From assembly GCF_002196705.1 (NCBI RefSeq), contig NZ_NADJ01000030.1:1-64000 (forward strand): a stretch of 64,000 nucleotides of DNA, written 5' to 3'. The translations under genes and the position numbers were made by a program. Source of the DNA: Desulfosporosinus sp. FKB (GTDB lineage Bacteria; Bacillota; Desulfitobacteriia; Desulfitobacteriales; Desulfitobacteriaceae). The notes under the pieces were generated by a model. It did no database searches. It was not told the DNA's origin and saw only the letters and a list, made by a program, of their open reading frames with translations. Below, one piece after another: positions 36,329-45,014 of this stretch (positions are counted from its first letter, which is position 1; every line of letters begins with the position of its first letter).

Positions 36329-36580
36329 TTATTTCTCCTGCAAGTAGGACTTAACGAGTTCTTCGATCAGCTCAAAGCGTTCAAGTTTACGAATCATTGC
36401 CCGTGCCTGATTGTGGCTGGTTATATAGACCGGGTCACCCGACATGAGATAACCCACCATTTGGTTAATAGGGTCATATCCTTTTTCTTGTAAGGCCGCA
36501 TAAACTTTCTGCAGAACCTCACGCGCGGATATATCTTCCCCGACAGCCTTAAACATCATGGTTTCTTCCATACGATCCAT
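36329..36580 (-). CDS. ireB: IreB-family regulatory phosphoprotein
   Basis: An 83-residue protein of the IreB/DUF965 family (YrzL in B. subtilis): [72 protein letters not shown]. In Enterococcus, IreB is phosphorylated by the Ser/Thr kinase IreK and affects cephalosporin resistance; the wider role is not known. The place between alaS and ruvX is conserved in Firmicutes. No kinase of that type lies in this window. Confidence 0.9.
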   Translation of the reverse strand: MDRMEETMMFKAVGEDISAREVLQKVYAALQEKGYDPINQMVGYLMSGDPVYITSHNQARAMIRKLERFELIEELVKSYLQEK

Positions 36581-36652
36581 TTTCCTGTCCCCCTTTCGCT
36601 GTCCTTTGTTAACCTACTACCTATATATTCTCGCTGTCCTAGTTCTTCTCCT

Positions 36653-39283
36653 CTATTTCTTCAATAATCCTCGGAGAATCGTTGGCACTCGATCTATGGC
36701 CTCACCCAGCTTACTGGGGTCTTTCCCTCCGGCTTGCGCCATATCGGGACGGCCGCCGCCGCTCCCGCCGGCGATTTTCGCGACTTCCTTAATAATCTGT
36801 CCGGCATGAAGCCCGCTTAAACCTGTTGGACTGACTGTTGTAACAAAGTTTACCTTTCCTTCATGGACAGCCCCCAAAACTATGACTCCGGCCTTCAATT
36901 TACCGCGCAAAAGATCTGCCATCTGCCGAAGCCCTTCCATATCAGAGGCCTGAACTTGAGCAGCAAGTACAGAAATTCCTTCAATCTCAGCAACGCGGTT
37001 TAGTAAACCTTCCGCTTCATTTTTGCTGAGCTTTGCCTGAAGCTGCGAAATATCTCGCTCCAGATCCTTGACTTGAGCAACAAGACCTTGAACTCGTTTG
37101 CCCACATCTGTCGGTTGAGCTTTGAGCACTTGAGCAACTTCCATTACTTGCTCATCAAGGGTACGGAGATAATTCAAGGCTTCTAAACCTGCCACAGCTT
37201 CGATTCTGCGTAAACCGGCACCAATTCCGCCTTCACTGAGAATTTTAACCAGTCCGATTTCTCCCGTGCTGTGAACGTGAGTTCCGCCGCACAATTCCTT
37301 ACTGAAGGTTCCCATGGTTACAACACGAACTCGTTCACCATATTTTTCGCCAAAAAGAGCAGTGGCTCCGCTTTGTTTAGCCTCATCCAAAGACATTTCC
37401 GTAGCATCAACGGTCATATTTTTTAAGACTGCCTCATTAATAAGGCCTTCAACCGCTTTTAGATCATCTGGAGTAAGGGGTGAAAAATGAGTAAAGTCAA
37501 AACGCAAGCGCTCTGGTGTCACCAAAGACCCTGCTTGCTGCACATGTTCTCCAAGAACAGAACGCAGTGCCGCTTGTAATAGGTGTGTAGCGCTGTGATG
37601 CCGTGCTGTTGCCATACGAGCCGAATTATCCACAGCTGCTTCTACGGTTTCTCCGACATGCAAAACCCCGCTCAGAATCTCAACCCGATGATATAGGGTT
37701 CCCGTAACTCCTTTTTTTACCTCCAAGACTCGAGCCTCCGCCCGTGAGGTTTTCAAGACACCCTTATCTGAGACTTGACCGCCGCTTTCGGCATAAAAGG
37801 GTGTTTCAGTCAAGAAAACAGTAACTTCTTCGCCTTCGCCGGCATCTTGCCTTTCTTCCCCATCCACAAATAAACCGACGATCTTTGTCGTATTGGAGAT
37901 TTGCTGATAACCTACAAAAGGCGTTACTCCCAATGCTTTAACTTTTTGAACCAAATCCGCACTTTCAGCGACAGCCCGCATCTGCTGAGACTGTTCCTTG
38001 GCTCGCTGACGGTGTTCTTCAGCAGAAGTTTGGAAGGATGGCATATCTACAGAAAGTCCTTGTTCCGCCAAAATTTCTTCTGTCAATTCCACGGGAAAAC
38101 CATAAGTCTCATAAAGGTAAAAAGCATCGGGACCGGCTAAAACCGTCTCTCCCTTCTCAATTAGCTCTTTGACCTTATCTTGCAGCATTTGCGTTCCTTG
38201 TTCCAACGTTGCCTGAAAGTTTTTCTCTTCTAAATTCAAATGATTAATAATAAAATTCTCATTTTCAATCAGTTCAGGATAGGCTTGAGCATAATCCCTT
38301 TGAATAATTCGAAATACCGACTCCAAGAATGGTTTATCAATCCCAAGAAGTTTGGCATAGCGAACTGCACGTCGTAAAATACGGCGTAAGACATACCCTC
38401 GTCCTTCATTATTTGGCCGAATTCCGTCTGCCAGCATAAAGGAAATCGCCCTTACATGATCAGAAACGACTTTCAAAGCAAGATCATTTTTAGGATTCTC
38501 CTTATACTTTATGCCCACAAGACTGGCAACAAAATCAATAATCGGGCGGAATAAGTCCGTATCGAAGTTAGTCTCCACTCCTTGCATAACAGAAGCAATC
38601 CGTTCCAAACCCATCCCCGTATCAATATTTTGTTTAGGCAAAGGTGTTAGGACTCCGGCCTCATCTCGATTATACTGCATGAAAACCAAATTCCAAATCT
38701 CCAAAAAGCGGTCGCAATCACATCCTACGGCACAATCCGGTTGACCGCACCCTCTGGACTCACCGAGATCAACATAGATTTCTGAACAAGGCCCGCAAGG
38801 TCCTGTCGGGCCGGCTGCCCAAAAGTTTTCCGGATCTCCAACGATTCTTTCCGGCTTAACTCCGGCTTTTTCAATCCATAGTTTTTTCGCTTCCTCATCT
38901 TCCGGATAAACGGTAATCCAAAGCTTCTCGGCAGGTATTTTCAAGACTTCAGTTACATATTCCCAGGCCCAGGGAATTACTTCATTTTTAAAATAATCGC
39001 CAAACGAAAAATTTCCCAACATCTCAAAATATGTATGATGACGTGCGGTTTTCCCCACCTCTTCCAGATCCGGCGTACGCACACATTTCTGAGCCGTTGT
39101 GGCTCTGGGAAATGGAGGCTCAACGCGGCGCTGAAAGTACGGCTTAAAGGGAACCATGCCCGCAACCGTTAGCAACAAGGTTGGATCATCTTTAGGAATG
39201 AGCGAAGCACTAGGTAATATCTTATGCCCTCTCTCCTCAAAAAACTTGCGAAACATATCCCTTAATTGATTACCTGTATACAT
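36653..39283 (-). CDS. alaS: Alanyl-tRNA synthetase
   Basis: An 876-residue class II synthetase that charges tRNA-Ala. The start at ATG 39283 (MYTGNQLRDMF) is set by AAAGGAG 9 nt upstream; the frame runs on 37 codons further but without a site. Domains: catalytic core (residues 1-240, with VGDPENFWAAGPTGPCGPCSEIY), tRNA-recognition, an editing domain with HHSATHLLQAALR and CGGTHVHSTGEIG (zinc ligands HxxxH and CxxxH), coiled coil and DHHA1 C-terminal domain ending GGSGGGRPDMAQAGG. The last is typical of AlaS. All essential motifs are intact. It is likely controlled by the T-box-like leader upstream. Confidence 0.97.
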   Translation of the reverse strand: MYTGNQLRDMFRKFFEERGHKILPSASLIPKDDPTLLLTVAGMVPFKPYFQRRVEPPFPRATTAQKCVRTPDLEEVGKTARHHTYFEMLGNFSFGDYFKNEVIPWAWEYVTEVLKIPAEKLWITVYPEDEEAKKLWIEKAGVKPERIVGDPENFWAAGPTGPCGPCSEIYVDLGESRGCGQPDCAVGCDCDRFLEIWNLVFMQYNRDEAGVLTPLPKQNIDTGMGLERIASVMQGVETNFDTDLFRPIIDFVASLVGIKYKENPKNDLALKVVSDHVRAISFMLADGIRPNNEGRGYVLRRILRRAVRYAKLLGIDKPFLESVFRIIQRDYAQAYPELIENENFIINHLNLEEKNFQATLEQGTQMLQDKVKELIEKGETVLAGPDAFYLYETYGFPVELTEEILAEQGLSVDMPSFQTSAEEHRQRAKEQSQQMRAVAESADLVQKVKALGVTPFVGYQQISNTTKIVGLFVDGEERQDAGEGEEVTVFLTETPFYAESGGQVSDKGVLKTSRAEARVLEVKKGVTGTLYHRVEILSGVLHVGETVEAAVDNSARMATARHHSATHLLQAALRSVLGEHVQQAGSLVTPERLRFDFTHFSPLTPDDLKAVEGLINEAVLKNMTVDATEMSLDEAKQSGATALFGEKYGERVRVVTMGTFSKELCGGTHVHSTGEIGLVKILSEGGIGAGLRRIEAVAGLEALNYLRTLDEQVMEVAQVLKAQPTDVGKRVQGLVAQVKDLERDISQLQAKLSKNEAEGLLNRVAEIEGISVLAAQVQASDMEGLRQMADLLRGKLKAGVIVLGAVHEGKVNFVTTVSPTGLSGLHAGQIIKEVAKIAGGSGGGRPDMAQAGGKDPSKLGEAIDRVPTILRGLLKK

Positions 39284-39430
39284 TCGAAAACACTCCTTTA
39301 GATTCATCGCACTAAAAAATAATCCCTTCCCCACAACTGTCAGGGACGAGATGTTTCGAGCTGCCACCCTGCTTAATTTCGGGCTTAAAAACACGTATTC
39401 TCATTCGTTTACACAAATTCTCATTATTTC
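39284..39430 (-). promoter_or_regulatory. Short T-box-like leader of alaS
   Basis: On the minus strand, AGGGTGGCAGCTCG (39370-39357) with CTCGTCCCTG forms a T-box-type antiterminator; TCCCT with AGGGA and then TTATTTTTT (to 39314) forms the competing terminator. The UGGC in AGGGTGGCA is where the tRNA acceptor end would pair. Between the promoter at 39434-39463 and this element there are only about 60 nt, too few for the usual Stem I with specifier loop, so it is a short or degenerate T-box. Confidence 0.55.
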
Positions 39431-39433
39431 TAA

Positions 39434-39463
39434 AGTATATACAGGTAAGGACTTCTTTGTCAA
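39434..39463 (-). promoter_or_regulatory. Sigma-A promoter of alaS
   Basis: TTGACA (39463-39458) and TATACT (39439-39434), 18-nt spacing; TATATA with 16 nt is also possible. It lies just after the stop of the AI-2E transporter gene and before the alaS leader. Confidence 0.65.
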
Positions 39464-39468
39464 CCGTC

Positions 39469-40527
39469 TCAAACTTGGGGCGAGACGAGCTTGTTGTAAA
39501 AATGCCGAAGTAATACCCGAATCACGGCGGCACATGGAACTGCAAACAGCATTCCCCAAAATCCTGCGATCTCGCCGCCGGCTAAGAGGGCAAACATAAC
39601 CCAAAGAGGATGAAGTCCCACACTATCTCCCATTAATTTTGGAGATATTATATTTCCTTCAATTTGTTGGACAACCAAGATAACCAGGGCAACTTTTAAA
39701 GCCATTCCCGGGGACTTGGTTAACGCTAACAAGACTGAAGGCACAGCGCCGATCACAGGCCCAAAATAAGGGATTAAATCAAACACCCCGCATATTAAAC
39801 CGATAAGCAAAGCATACTCCATCCCCACCAGCTTTACCCCAATACCTATTAGTAATCCGACAATGACGGCAACAGCCAAATCTCCCCGGACAAATCGACG
39901 CACTGTATGACTAATGTCCTGCCACAGACGTCTCCATTCCATACGCTGACGTTGAGGAGCCAGACGAAAAAATCGGATACTGATTTTCTTCCAATCCGCC
40001 AATAAATAAATCGTGATTACCGGCGAAAGTATGTAAAGAGTTACTGTAGACAAAAGACCCGGTAAGCCGGCAATAACCTTATTGAGCCGATCGGCAAGTA
40101 TGATTTCTCCTTGTCCGAGATGTTGATCGATAACGATTGCCACGCGGCCAGGCAATCCACTGGCTTTAAAATGATTCCTAAACTTTTCGATTTCTTCAGT
40201 AATTGTCTGGATCGTCGCCGGCAAAATTGATACTAACTTTCCAAGTTCTGAATAGACAATTGGCAGAATCAAGAAAACAGCCACTCCTATGATCATTACA
40301 ATTACGATAAATACCACGGCAATTGCTTTATTGCGGCCAATTCCCTGCTTTTCTAGGCCATCAACAAAAGGGTTCATTAAATAAGCCAGCAAAAAGCCCA
40401 TAACAAAGGGGCCTAAAATTGTTTTAACTTTTAAGAGCAATAGCATTCCTAAAACGAGACAAGCAACGACAAATAACCATTTCCAAGGAATATTCTTCCA
40501 ATAGGGACGGCTTATATTTGCATCCAT
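39469..40527 (-). CDS. AI-2E family transporter-like membrane protein
   Basis: A 352-residue protein with about eight membrane helices, of the family once named after AI-2 export (PF01594; YtvI/PerM type). The ATG at 40527 (MDANISRPYWK) is preferred, since a terminator hairpin for the upstream genes lies between it and the longer frame start at 40602. Helix pairs (FVVACLVLGMLLLLKV and ILGPFVMGFLLAYLMNPFVDGLEK) and the conserved end FGPVIGAVPSVLLAL...SPKLMGDSVGLHPLWVMFALLAGGEIAG are clear. Substrate is not known; some relatives are Na+/H+ antiporters. Confidence 0.85.
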   Translation of the reverse strand: MDANISRPYWKNIPWKWLFVVACLVLGMLLLLKVKTILGPFVMGFLLAYLMNPFVDGLEKQGIGRNKAIAVVFIVIVMIIGVAVFLILPIVYSELGKLVSILPATIQTITEEIEKFRNHFKASGLPGRVAIVIDQHLGQGEIILADRLNKVIAGLPGLLSTVTLYILSPVITIYLLADWKKISIRFFRLAPQRQRMEWRRLWQDISHTVRRFVRGDLAVAVIVGLLIGIGVKLVGMEYALLIGLICGVFDLIPYFGPVIGAVPSVLLALTKSPGMALKVALVILVVQQIEGNIISPKLMGDSVGLHPLWVMFALLAGGEIAGFWGMLFAVPCAAVIRVLLRHFYNKLVSPQV

Positions 40528-40589
40528 TAATAACCACGCCCCTCGCTCAAAATGTTCATTCGTTTTACAGTTCCTGCAATACGATATAG

Positions 40590-40614
40590 AAAAAGCGCGC
40601 AAAGCGCGCGCTTT
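40590..40614 (-). terminator. GC-rich intrinsic terminator
   Basis: AAAGCGCGC pairs with GCGCGCTTT around a short loop, with TTTTTC following on the minus strand. It ends the unit that includes the zinc-ribbon and PRC-barrel genes. Confidence 0.75.
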
Positions 40615-40740
40615 AGCAAAACCTACAATAGAGTTTGATTACCTGATCGAGTTCTAACCAACTAAAATCTTAAGCCGCGCTGCAACCGACCCTTTTTTCT
40701 CGCGCAGGAATCACACGAAGGCCTAAAGCCGCCATCCAAG

Positions 40741-40935
40741 TTATTCAACGGCGGCACTTGGCGTCTCTTGAGCCAGCGCCGGATCGTTCCAGGCTACTAA
40801 AGAACCGTCTTCTGCTAAATCGTAAACGACAACTTTGTCAGTTTGAGTTGTAAATTCCACACAACAATCCCAGCAATAATACTGTTCGACTCCAACCTTA
40901 CCTATGGCGCGCCCCGAGCAAACCGGACAATTCAT
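40741..40935 (-). CDS. Small zinc-ribbon protein
   Basis: A 64-residue protein with two pairs of cysteines, CPVC near the start and CWDCC near residue 21, that can bind zinc (or Fe-S), followed by an acidic beta-like segment (DKVVVYDLAEDGSL) and an Ala-rich tail. Its ATG overlaps the stop of the PRC-barrel gene by 4 nt (ATGA), so both are translated together. Family unknown to me; a role in the regulation or folding of the neighbour is possible. Confidence 0.65.
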   Translation of the reverse strand: MNCPVCSGRAIGKVGVEQYYCWDCCVEFTTQTDKVVVYDLAEDGSLVAWNDPALAQETPSAAVE

Positions 40936-41435
40936 GATTGAAAGCCCCCTTCAATTGCTTGATCCAAGGGAGATACTTGATTATCAACGATTAAGATATC
41001 CTTCCCATCGATCATGACGTGCGGCCTCAGGATCGTACCCCGGCCATGAAGAAGGTCTGCGAAGAGTCCGTCAGAGATCTCAAAGCCAACCAACTTTTCT
41101 ACGGAATCATCAACAAAAATATCCTCAATCGTTCCTCTTGAGTCTCCAGCTTGGGTATAAACTTCATTCCCGATTTTTTCAGACCATCGTGTTCCCCTGA
41201 GTTCTTCCAAGGTCTTTTCTTGGATTGTAACTGCATCCTTGCCCACACTTACAATGGCCTTACGGGGAATTCCCTTCGTCGTGTGAAAGAGATGTCCGCC
41301 TTCCAGGAGAATTCCGGCAACTTCATCCTTGTTACAGTCCAAAACCAAGTCCTGTACCCAACCTATTGATGCCCCCTTTTTTAAATCCAAAACAGGCAGG
41401 CCGACAATCTCACGTGAGCGGCGCATCCTTTTCAC
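40932..41435 (-). CDS. PRC-barrel domain protein
   Basis: A 167-residue protein made of two PRC-barrel-like beta domains. The first (RSREIVGLPVLDLKKGASIGWVQDLVLD) and the second (WSEKIGNEVYTQAGDSRGTIEDIFVD) each have the G-x-V-x-D-hydrophobic pattern. PRC-barrel proteins often bind RNA or assist ribosome maturation (RimM) or photosystem assembly. Its exact role here is not known. It overlaps the next small zinc protein gene and lies between mnmA and the AI-2E family gene, where related Clostridia have it too. Confidence 0.8.
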   Translation of the reverse strand: MKRMRRSREIVGLPVLDLKKGASIGWVQDLVLDCNKDEVAGILLEGGHLFHTTKGIPRKAIVSVGKDAVTIQEKTLEELRGTRWSEKIGNEVYTQAGDSRGTIEDIFVDDSVEKLVGFEISDGLFADLLHGRGTILRPHVMIDGKDILIVDNQVSPLDQAIEGGFQS

Positions 41436-41499
41436 CTCCTAAGAAATCCTATGTATACTCTTCCCTGGTACTCAAGAATTCATTCATAATTTGGTAAAA

Positions 41500-42600
41500 T
41501 TAGTGGTCAGATTGGGCGCTGATTTTACCGCCGCCTACGACCACATTTCCTTGGTAAAAAACAACAGCTTGCCCTGGAGTTACTGCACGCTGGGGCTTAT
41601 CAAAATGTACCACGACCTTACCCCCACTTAAAGGTGAAAGGGTTGCCGGCGCCCCAGAAGAGTTATAGCGAATTTTTGCCTCTGCTTTGATTGGCTCTTT
41701 TAAATCAGGAATAGAAATCCAATTCAAATCTGTCGCCCAAAGGGTGTCTGAATAAACCTCATGATCATCACCAAGAACGACTTCATTGCGGGAGGGGTTT
41801 AAGCCGACAACGTATTTAGGTTTGCCAAAAGCAACTCCCAGGCCTTTTCGCTGGCCAATTGTATAATGAATAATTCCTTGATGCCTTCCTAGTACATTTC
41901 CTTGAAGATCAACAAAGTTCCCCGGTTTAATTTTATTTTTCGCTCGTTCACGTACAAAGGAAGCATAATCATCATCAGGGACAAAGCAGATCTCTTGACT
42001 GTCCGGTTTGTTGGCAACCCCTAAGCCCAGTTCACCCGCCATTTTGCGAACATGATCTTTTGTATACTCTCCCAAAGGAAAAATTGTATGGGCAAGTTGT
42101 TCTTGATTTAGCATATAGAGGGCATAAGTCTGATCCTTGCGGGCATCTGAACTTTTACTTAGAAGAAAGCGATTACTAACCGGGTCACGCAGAACTTGAG
42201 CATAATGTCCTGTAGCTATGTAATCAGCCCCCAAGCCGCGAGCTTTGCGCAGCATTTCTCCAAATTTAACATATTTGTTACAAGCCAAACAAGGATTCGG
42301 AGTTTCTCCCTCCAAATAAGACTGGGTGAAATAATCAACAACAGCTTCCTTAAAATAAGAACGAAAATTCATAACGTAATGGGGTATCCCAAGTTGATAG
42401 GCAACCCGCCTGGCATCGTCAATAGCCGAAATCGAACAACACCCTCCTTCGACTTCCGGTCCGGCTGATTCCCAAATCTGTAAGGTTACCCCAATCACTT
42501 CATAGCCTTGTTCTTTAAGTAAAGCGGCGGCCATGGAACTATCCACACCGCCGCTCATACCTACTACGACTTTAGGCTTTGTAGTCAGAGCCATAATCAT
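41500..42600 (-). CDS. mnmA: tRNA-specific 2-thiouridylase MnmA
   Basis: A 366-residue enzyme that places sulfur at C2 of U34 in tRNA for Lys, Glu and Gln. The PP-loop ATP motif VVVGMSGGVDSSMAAALL is at the N-terminus, with the catalytic cysteines in PNPCLACN and in SQEICFVPDDDY. ATG 42594 (codon 3) is also possible, with AAAGGAA at the right distance. It follows iscU directly; IscS and IscU upstream give the sulfur source. All motifs are intact. Confidence 0.95.
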   Translation of the reverse strand: MIMALTTKPKVVVGMSGGVDSSMAAALLKEQGYEVIGVTLQIWESAGPEVEGGCCSISAIDDARRVAYQLGIPHYVMNFRSYFKEAVVDYFTQSYLEGETPNPCLACNKYVKFGEMLRKARGLGADYIATGHYAQVLRDPVSNRFLLSKSSDARKDQTYALYMLNQEQLAHTIFPLGEYTKDHVRKMAGELGLGVANKPDSQEICFVPDDDYASFVRERAKNKIKPGNFVDLQGNVLGRHQGIIHYTIGQRKGLGVAFGKPKYVVGLNPSRNEVVLGDDHEVYSDTLWATDLNWISIPDLKEPIKAEAKIRYNSSGAPATLSPLSGGKVVVHFDKPQRAVTPGQAVVFYQGNVVVGGGKISAQSDH

Positions 42601-42978
42601 CTATTCCTTTTTTCCTTGTTTTTCATGGTAGTCTTTAATCGCTGCATGGAGCGCATCCGCTGCAAGGTTGGAACAATGCATCTTGGCCGGAGGCAGCCCG
42701 CCTAAAGCTTCAGCCACCGCAGCGTTGGAAATCTCCAGAGCTTCGTCAAGAGTTTTCCCTTTAACCATCTCCGTTACCATGCTGCTGGTAGCAACGGCTG
42801 CTCCGCAGCCAAAAGTCTTAAACTTTACGTCTTTAATAACGTCCCCTTCAACGTCTAAATAGATACGCATGATATCTCCACATTTTGCATTTCCGACTTC
42901 ACCGACGCCATTGGCGTTCTCAATTTCTCCAACATTCCGAGGATTTGTAAAATGATCCATGACTTTTTCAGTATACAT
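42601..42978 (-). CDS. iscU: Iron-sulfur scaffold protein IscU/NifU
   Basis: A 125-residue scaffold for Fe-S cluster assembly. The start at ATG 42978 (MYTEKVMDHFTNPRNVG) is supported by AAGGAG 9 nt before. Three conserved cysteines are present: GNAKCGDIM, FKTFGCGAAVA and MHCSNLA. The D39-like Asp in CGD is also present. It lies between iscS (upstream) and mnmA (directly downstream), so it is part of the isc operon. Confidence 0.95.
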   Translation of the reverse strand: MYTEKVMDHFTNPRNVGEIENANGVGEVGNAKCGDIMRIYLDVEGDVIKDVKFKTFGCGAAVATSSMVTEMVKGKTLDEALEISNAAVAEALGGLPPAKMHCSNLAADALHAAIKDYHEKQGKKE

Positions 42979-43104
42979 TCTTGCCCACTCCTTTTTTAGC
43001 AATTTCCGGTAAATAGTCTCGCAGTTATGATTTTATTTTTATTCTATCTTTAAGAAGCAATCGCTGGAATTTCACGCCGCAAATGAGTTAATATCCTCCA
43101 GATT

Positions 43105-44292
43105 TTACTGTGCTTGTTTAGCATGAACTGCTTGATCGTAAAGAGGCGACATCATACGCAGACGCTCAACAATCTTGGGCAATTGTTCAAGAACATAATC
43201 AATGTCTTCTTCCGTATTCTGACGTCCTAAGGTAAAGCGCAGAGATCCATGGGCAATTTCGTGAACCAACCCCATGGCCAATAAAACATGAGAAGGATCT
43301 AAGGAACCTGAAGTACAGGCCGAGCCGCTCGAAGCTGCGATTCCCAGCATATCCAAAGAGAGCAGCAGCGATTCTCCTTCAACAAATTGGATACTGACAT
43401 TGACATTGTTCGGCAAACGTTTGTCTCCAAGGGGTCCGTTTATTTTTACATAATCAATTGTCTCTACGATACCATTCATGAGCTTATCTCGAAGCTTACT
43501 AAGGTGCTGAGCGTCTTCAGCCATCCGCTGACTGGCAAGCTCACAAGCCTTGCCAAAGCCGATAATACCCGGTGTGTTTTCCGTACCCGAACGGCGTTTC
43601 TTTTCTTGTCCGCCGCCATAGATTCGGGGAGCAACCCGGACACCCTTGCGGATATAAAGCGCTCCGACACCTTTGGGACCATAAATTTTATGGCTGGAGA
43701 TGGTTAAAAGGTCTATTGCCATTGCTTTGACGTCAATAGGAATTTTGCCAAAAGATTGGACAGCATCAACATGAAAAACAATGCCATGCTCTTTAGCCAG
43801 TTTACCGATTTCAGCAACAGGCTGGATCGCTCCCACTTCATTATTGGCGTGCATCATGGTGATGAGAATTGTATCCGGGCGGATGGCCTTTTTAACGGAC
43901 TCCACGGAAACAATCCCTTCTTCATCTACAGGAACAACAGTCAGATCAAAACCGTTCTTCTCCAGATATTCGCAGGTCTCCAGTACGGCATGATGTTCTA
44001 CTGCAGAGGTGATAATATGCTTGCCTTTCTTGCTCAGGGCTTCTGCCGTCCCAAGAATAGCCAGATTATCAGCTTCTGTTCCTCCGCTGGTAAAGGTAAC
44101 TTCTGAAGGTTCTGCACCAATTAATTCAGCAACTTGGCGTCGGGCTTCCTCCAGGGCTTGCTTGGCTTCTCTGCCAAAACTATGAACACTCGAAGGATTG
44201 CCGTATTTCTCAGTATAGTAAGTCATCATTAACGCTGCTACTTCCGGATCAACCGGAGTCGTAGCACTGTGATCTAAGTAAACACGCCGCAT
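43105..44292 (-). CDS. iscS: Cysteine desulfurase IscS
   Basis: A 395-residue PLP enzyme that takes sulfur from cysteine to feed IscU and MnmA. PLP site: TISSHKIYGPKGVGALY contains the Lys (about residue 205), preceded by HVDAVQSFGKIPID, with Asp and Gln that contact the cofactor. The catalytic loop Cys is in SGSACTSGSLDPSHVLLAMG. It starts YLDHSATTPVDPEV as usual. Good GGGAGTGAG site before the ATG. Second gene of the isc operon. Confidence 0.97.
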   Translation of the reverse strand: MRRVYLDHSATTPVDPEVAALMMTYYTEKYGNPSSVHSFGREAKQALEEARRQVAELIGAEPSEVTFTSGGTEADNLAILGTAEALSKKGKHIITSAVEHHAVLETCEYLEKNGFDLTVVPVDEEGIVSVESVKKAIRPDTILITMMHANNEVGAIQPVAEIGKLAKEHGIVFHVDAVQSFGKIPIDVKAMAIDLLTISSHKIYGPKGVGALYIRKGVRVAPRIYGGGQEKKRRSGTENTPGIIGFGKACELASQRMAEDAQHLSKLRDKLMNGIVETIDYVKINGPLGDKRLPNNVNVSIQFVEGESLLLSLDMLGIAASSGSACTSGSLDPSHVLLAMGLVHEIAHGSLRFTLGRQNTEEDIDYVLEQLPKIVERLRMMSPLYDQAVHAKQAQ

Positions 44293-44328
44293 AGGCTCAC
44301 TCCCTTTATTGTAATCGTGAAACAGTGG

Positions 44329-44781
44329 TCAGATATAGTACATATATAAGCTGCGTTCGGATTCAAGCTTTTGGGCGTCCTCGAGCATTGTTTCCAGGGT
44401 AATGGAATCTAAAACTTCGGCGATTGAGTCTCGAACCCTCTCCCAAATCGTCCGTGTAATGCAATATTCCGCCTTAGTGCAACATTCCGGATCTTCCTCG
44501 GAGACACATTCGGTAGGAGCTATAGGCCCTTCTAAAACACGAATAATATCGCCAACTTTGATTTTGTCGGGTTCTCTTCCGAGTAAGTAACCGCCTTGAG
44601 CTCCTCGTACGCTTTTTACCAGTCCCGCTTTGCGTAATCCGGCAATAAGCTGTTCCAGGTAATGTTCAGAAATCCCTTGCCTTTCAGAAATGCTTTTTAA
44701 GGATACAGGACCTTCACCCATATGCTGAGCTAAGTCAAACATAGCCCTAACTCCATATCGACCTTTGGTAGAGAGTTTCAC
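44329..44781 (-). CDS. iscR: Rrf2-family regulator, IscR-like
   Basis: A 150-residue winged-helix regulator. The GTG at 44781 (MKLSTKGRYGVRAMFDLA) is preferred, with AGAGGTGAGG 6 nt upstream. The HTH is in LKSISERQGISEHYLEQLIAGLRKAGLV; the cluster-binding cysteines lie at about residues 92-105 (ECVSEEDPECCTKAEYC), a pattern that can ligate an Fe-S cluster. In family terms it senses Fe-S status or cysteine (CymR). As first gene of iscR-iscS-iscU-mnmA, it probably autoregulates this operon. Confidence 0.9.
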   Translation of the reverse strand: MKLSTKGRYGVRAMFDLAQHMGEGPVSLKSISERQGISEHYLEQLIAGLRKAGLVKSVRGAQGGYLLGREPDKIKVGDIIRVLEGPIAPTECVSEEDPECCTKAEYCITRTIWERVRDSIAEVLDSITLETMLEDAQKLESERSLYMYYI

Positions 44782-44832
44782 ACCCTCACCTCTTTCCAAG
44801 AATTAAAATCCTCGTATGATCTTTCTACGGAT

Positions 44833-44861
44833 ATCTTATTAAAATAGTCGGGATTTGTCAA
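44833..44861 (-). promoter_or_regulatory. Promoter of the isc operon with candidate IscR site
   Basis: TTGACA (44861-44856), 17 nt, TAAGAT (44838-44833). The spacer starts AATCCCGACTATTTT, which resembles Rrf2-type sites (CCGACTA), but only one half is clear, so the operator is inference. Start site would be about 44826. Confidence 0.7.
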
Positions 44862-45014
44862 GTCTATATCCAACTCTTTTACTATTCTTTTTAAATATTG
44901 GCTTTATAAGCTATTTAATATGCCAAAATTCCTTAAGGGTTGTACATCCATATGCTATAATTTAAGTGTGATTTAAATAGTACGTTAAATCCTCCCAGAA
45001 AGGACATCGACTCA

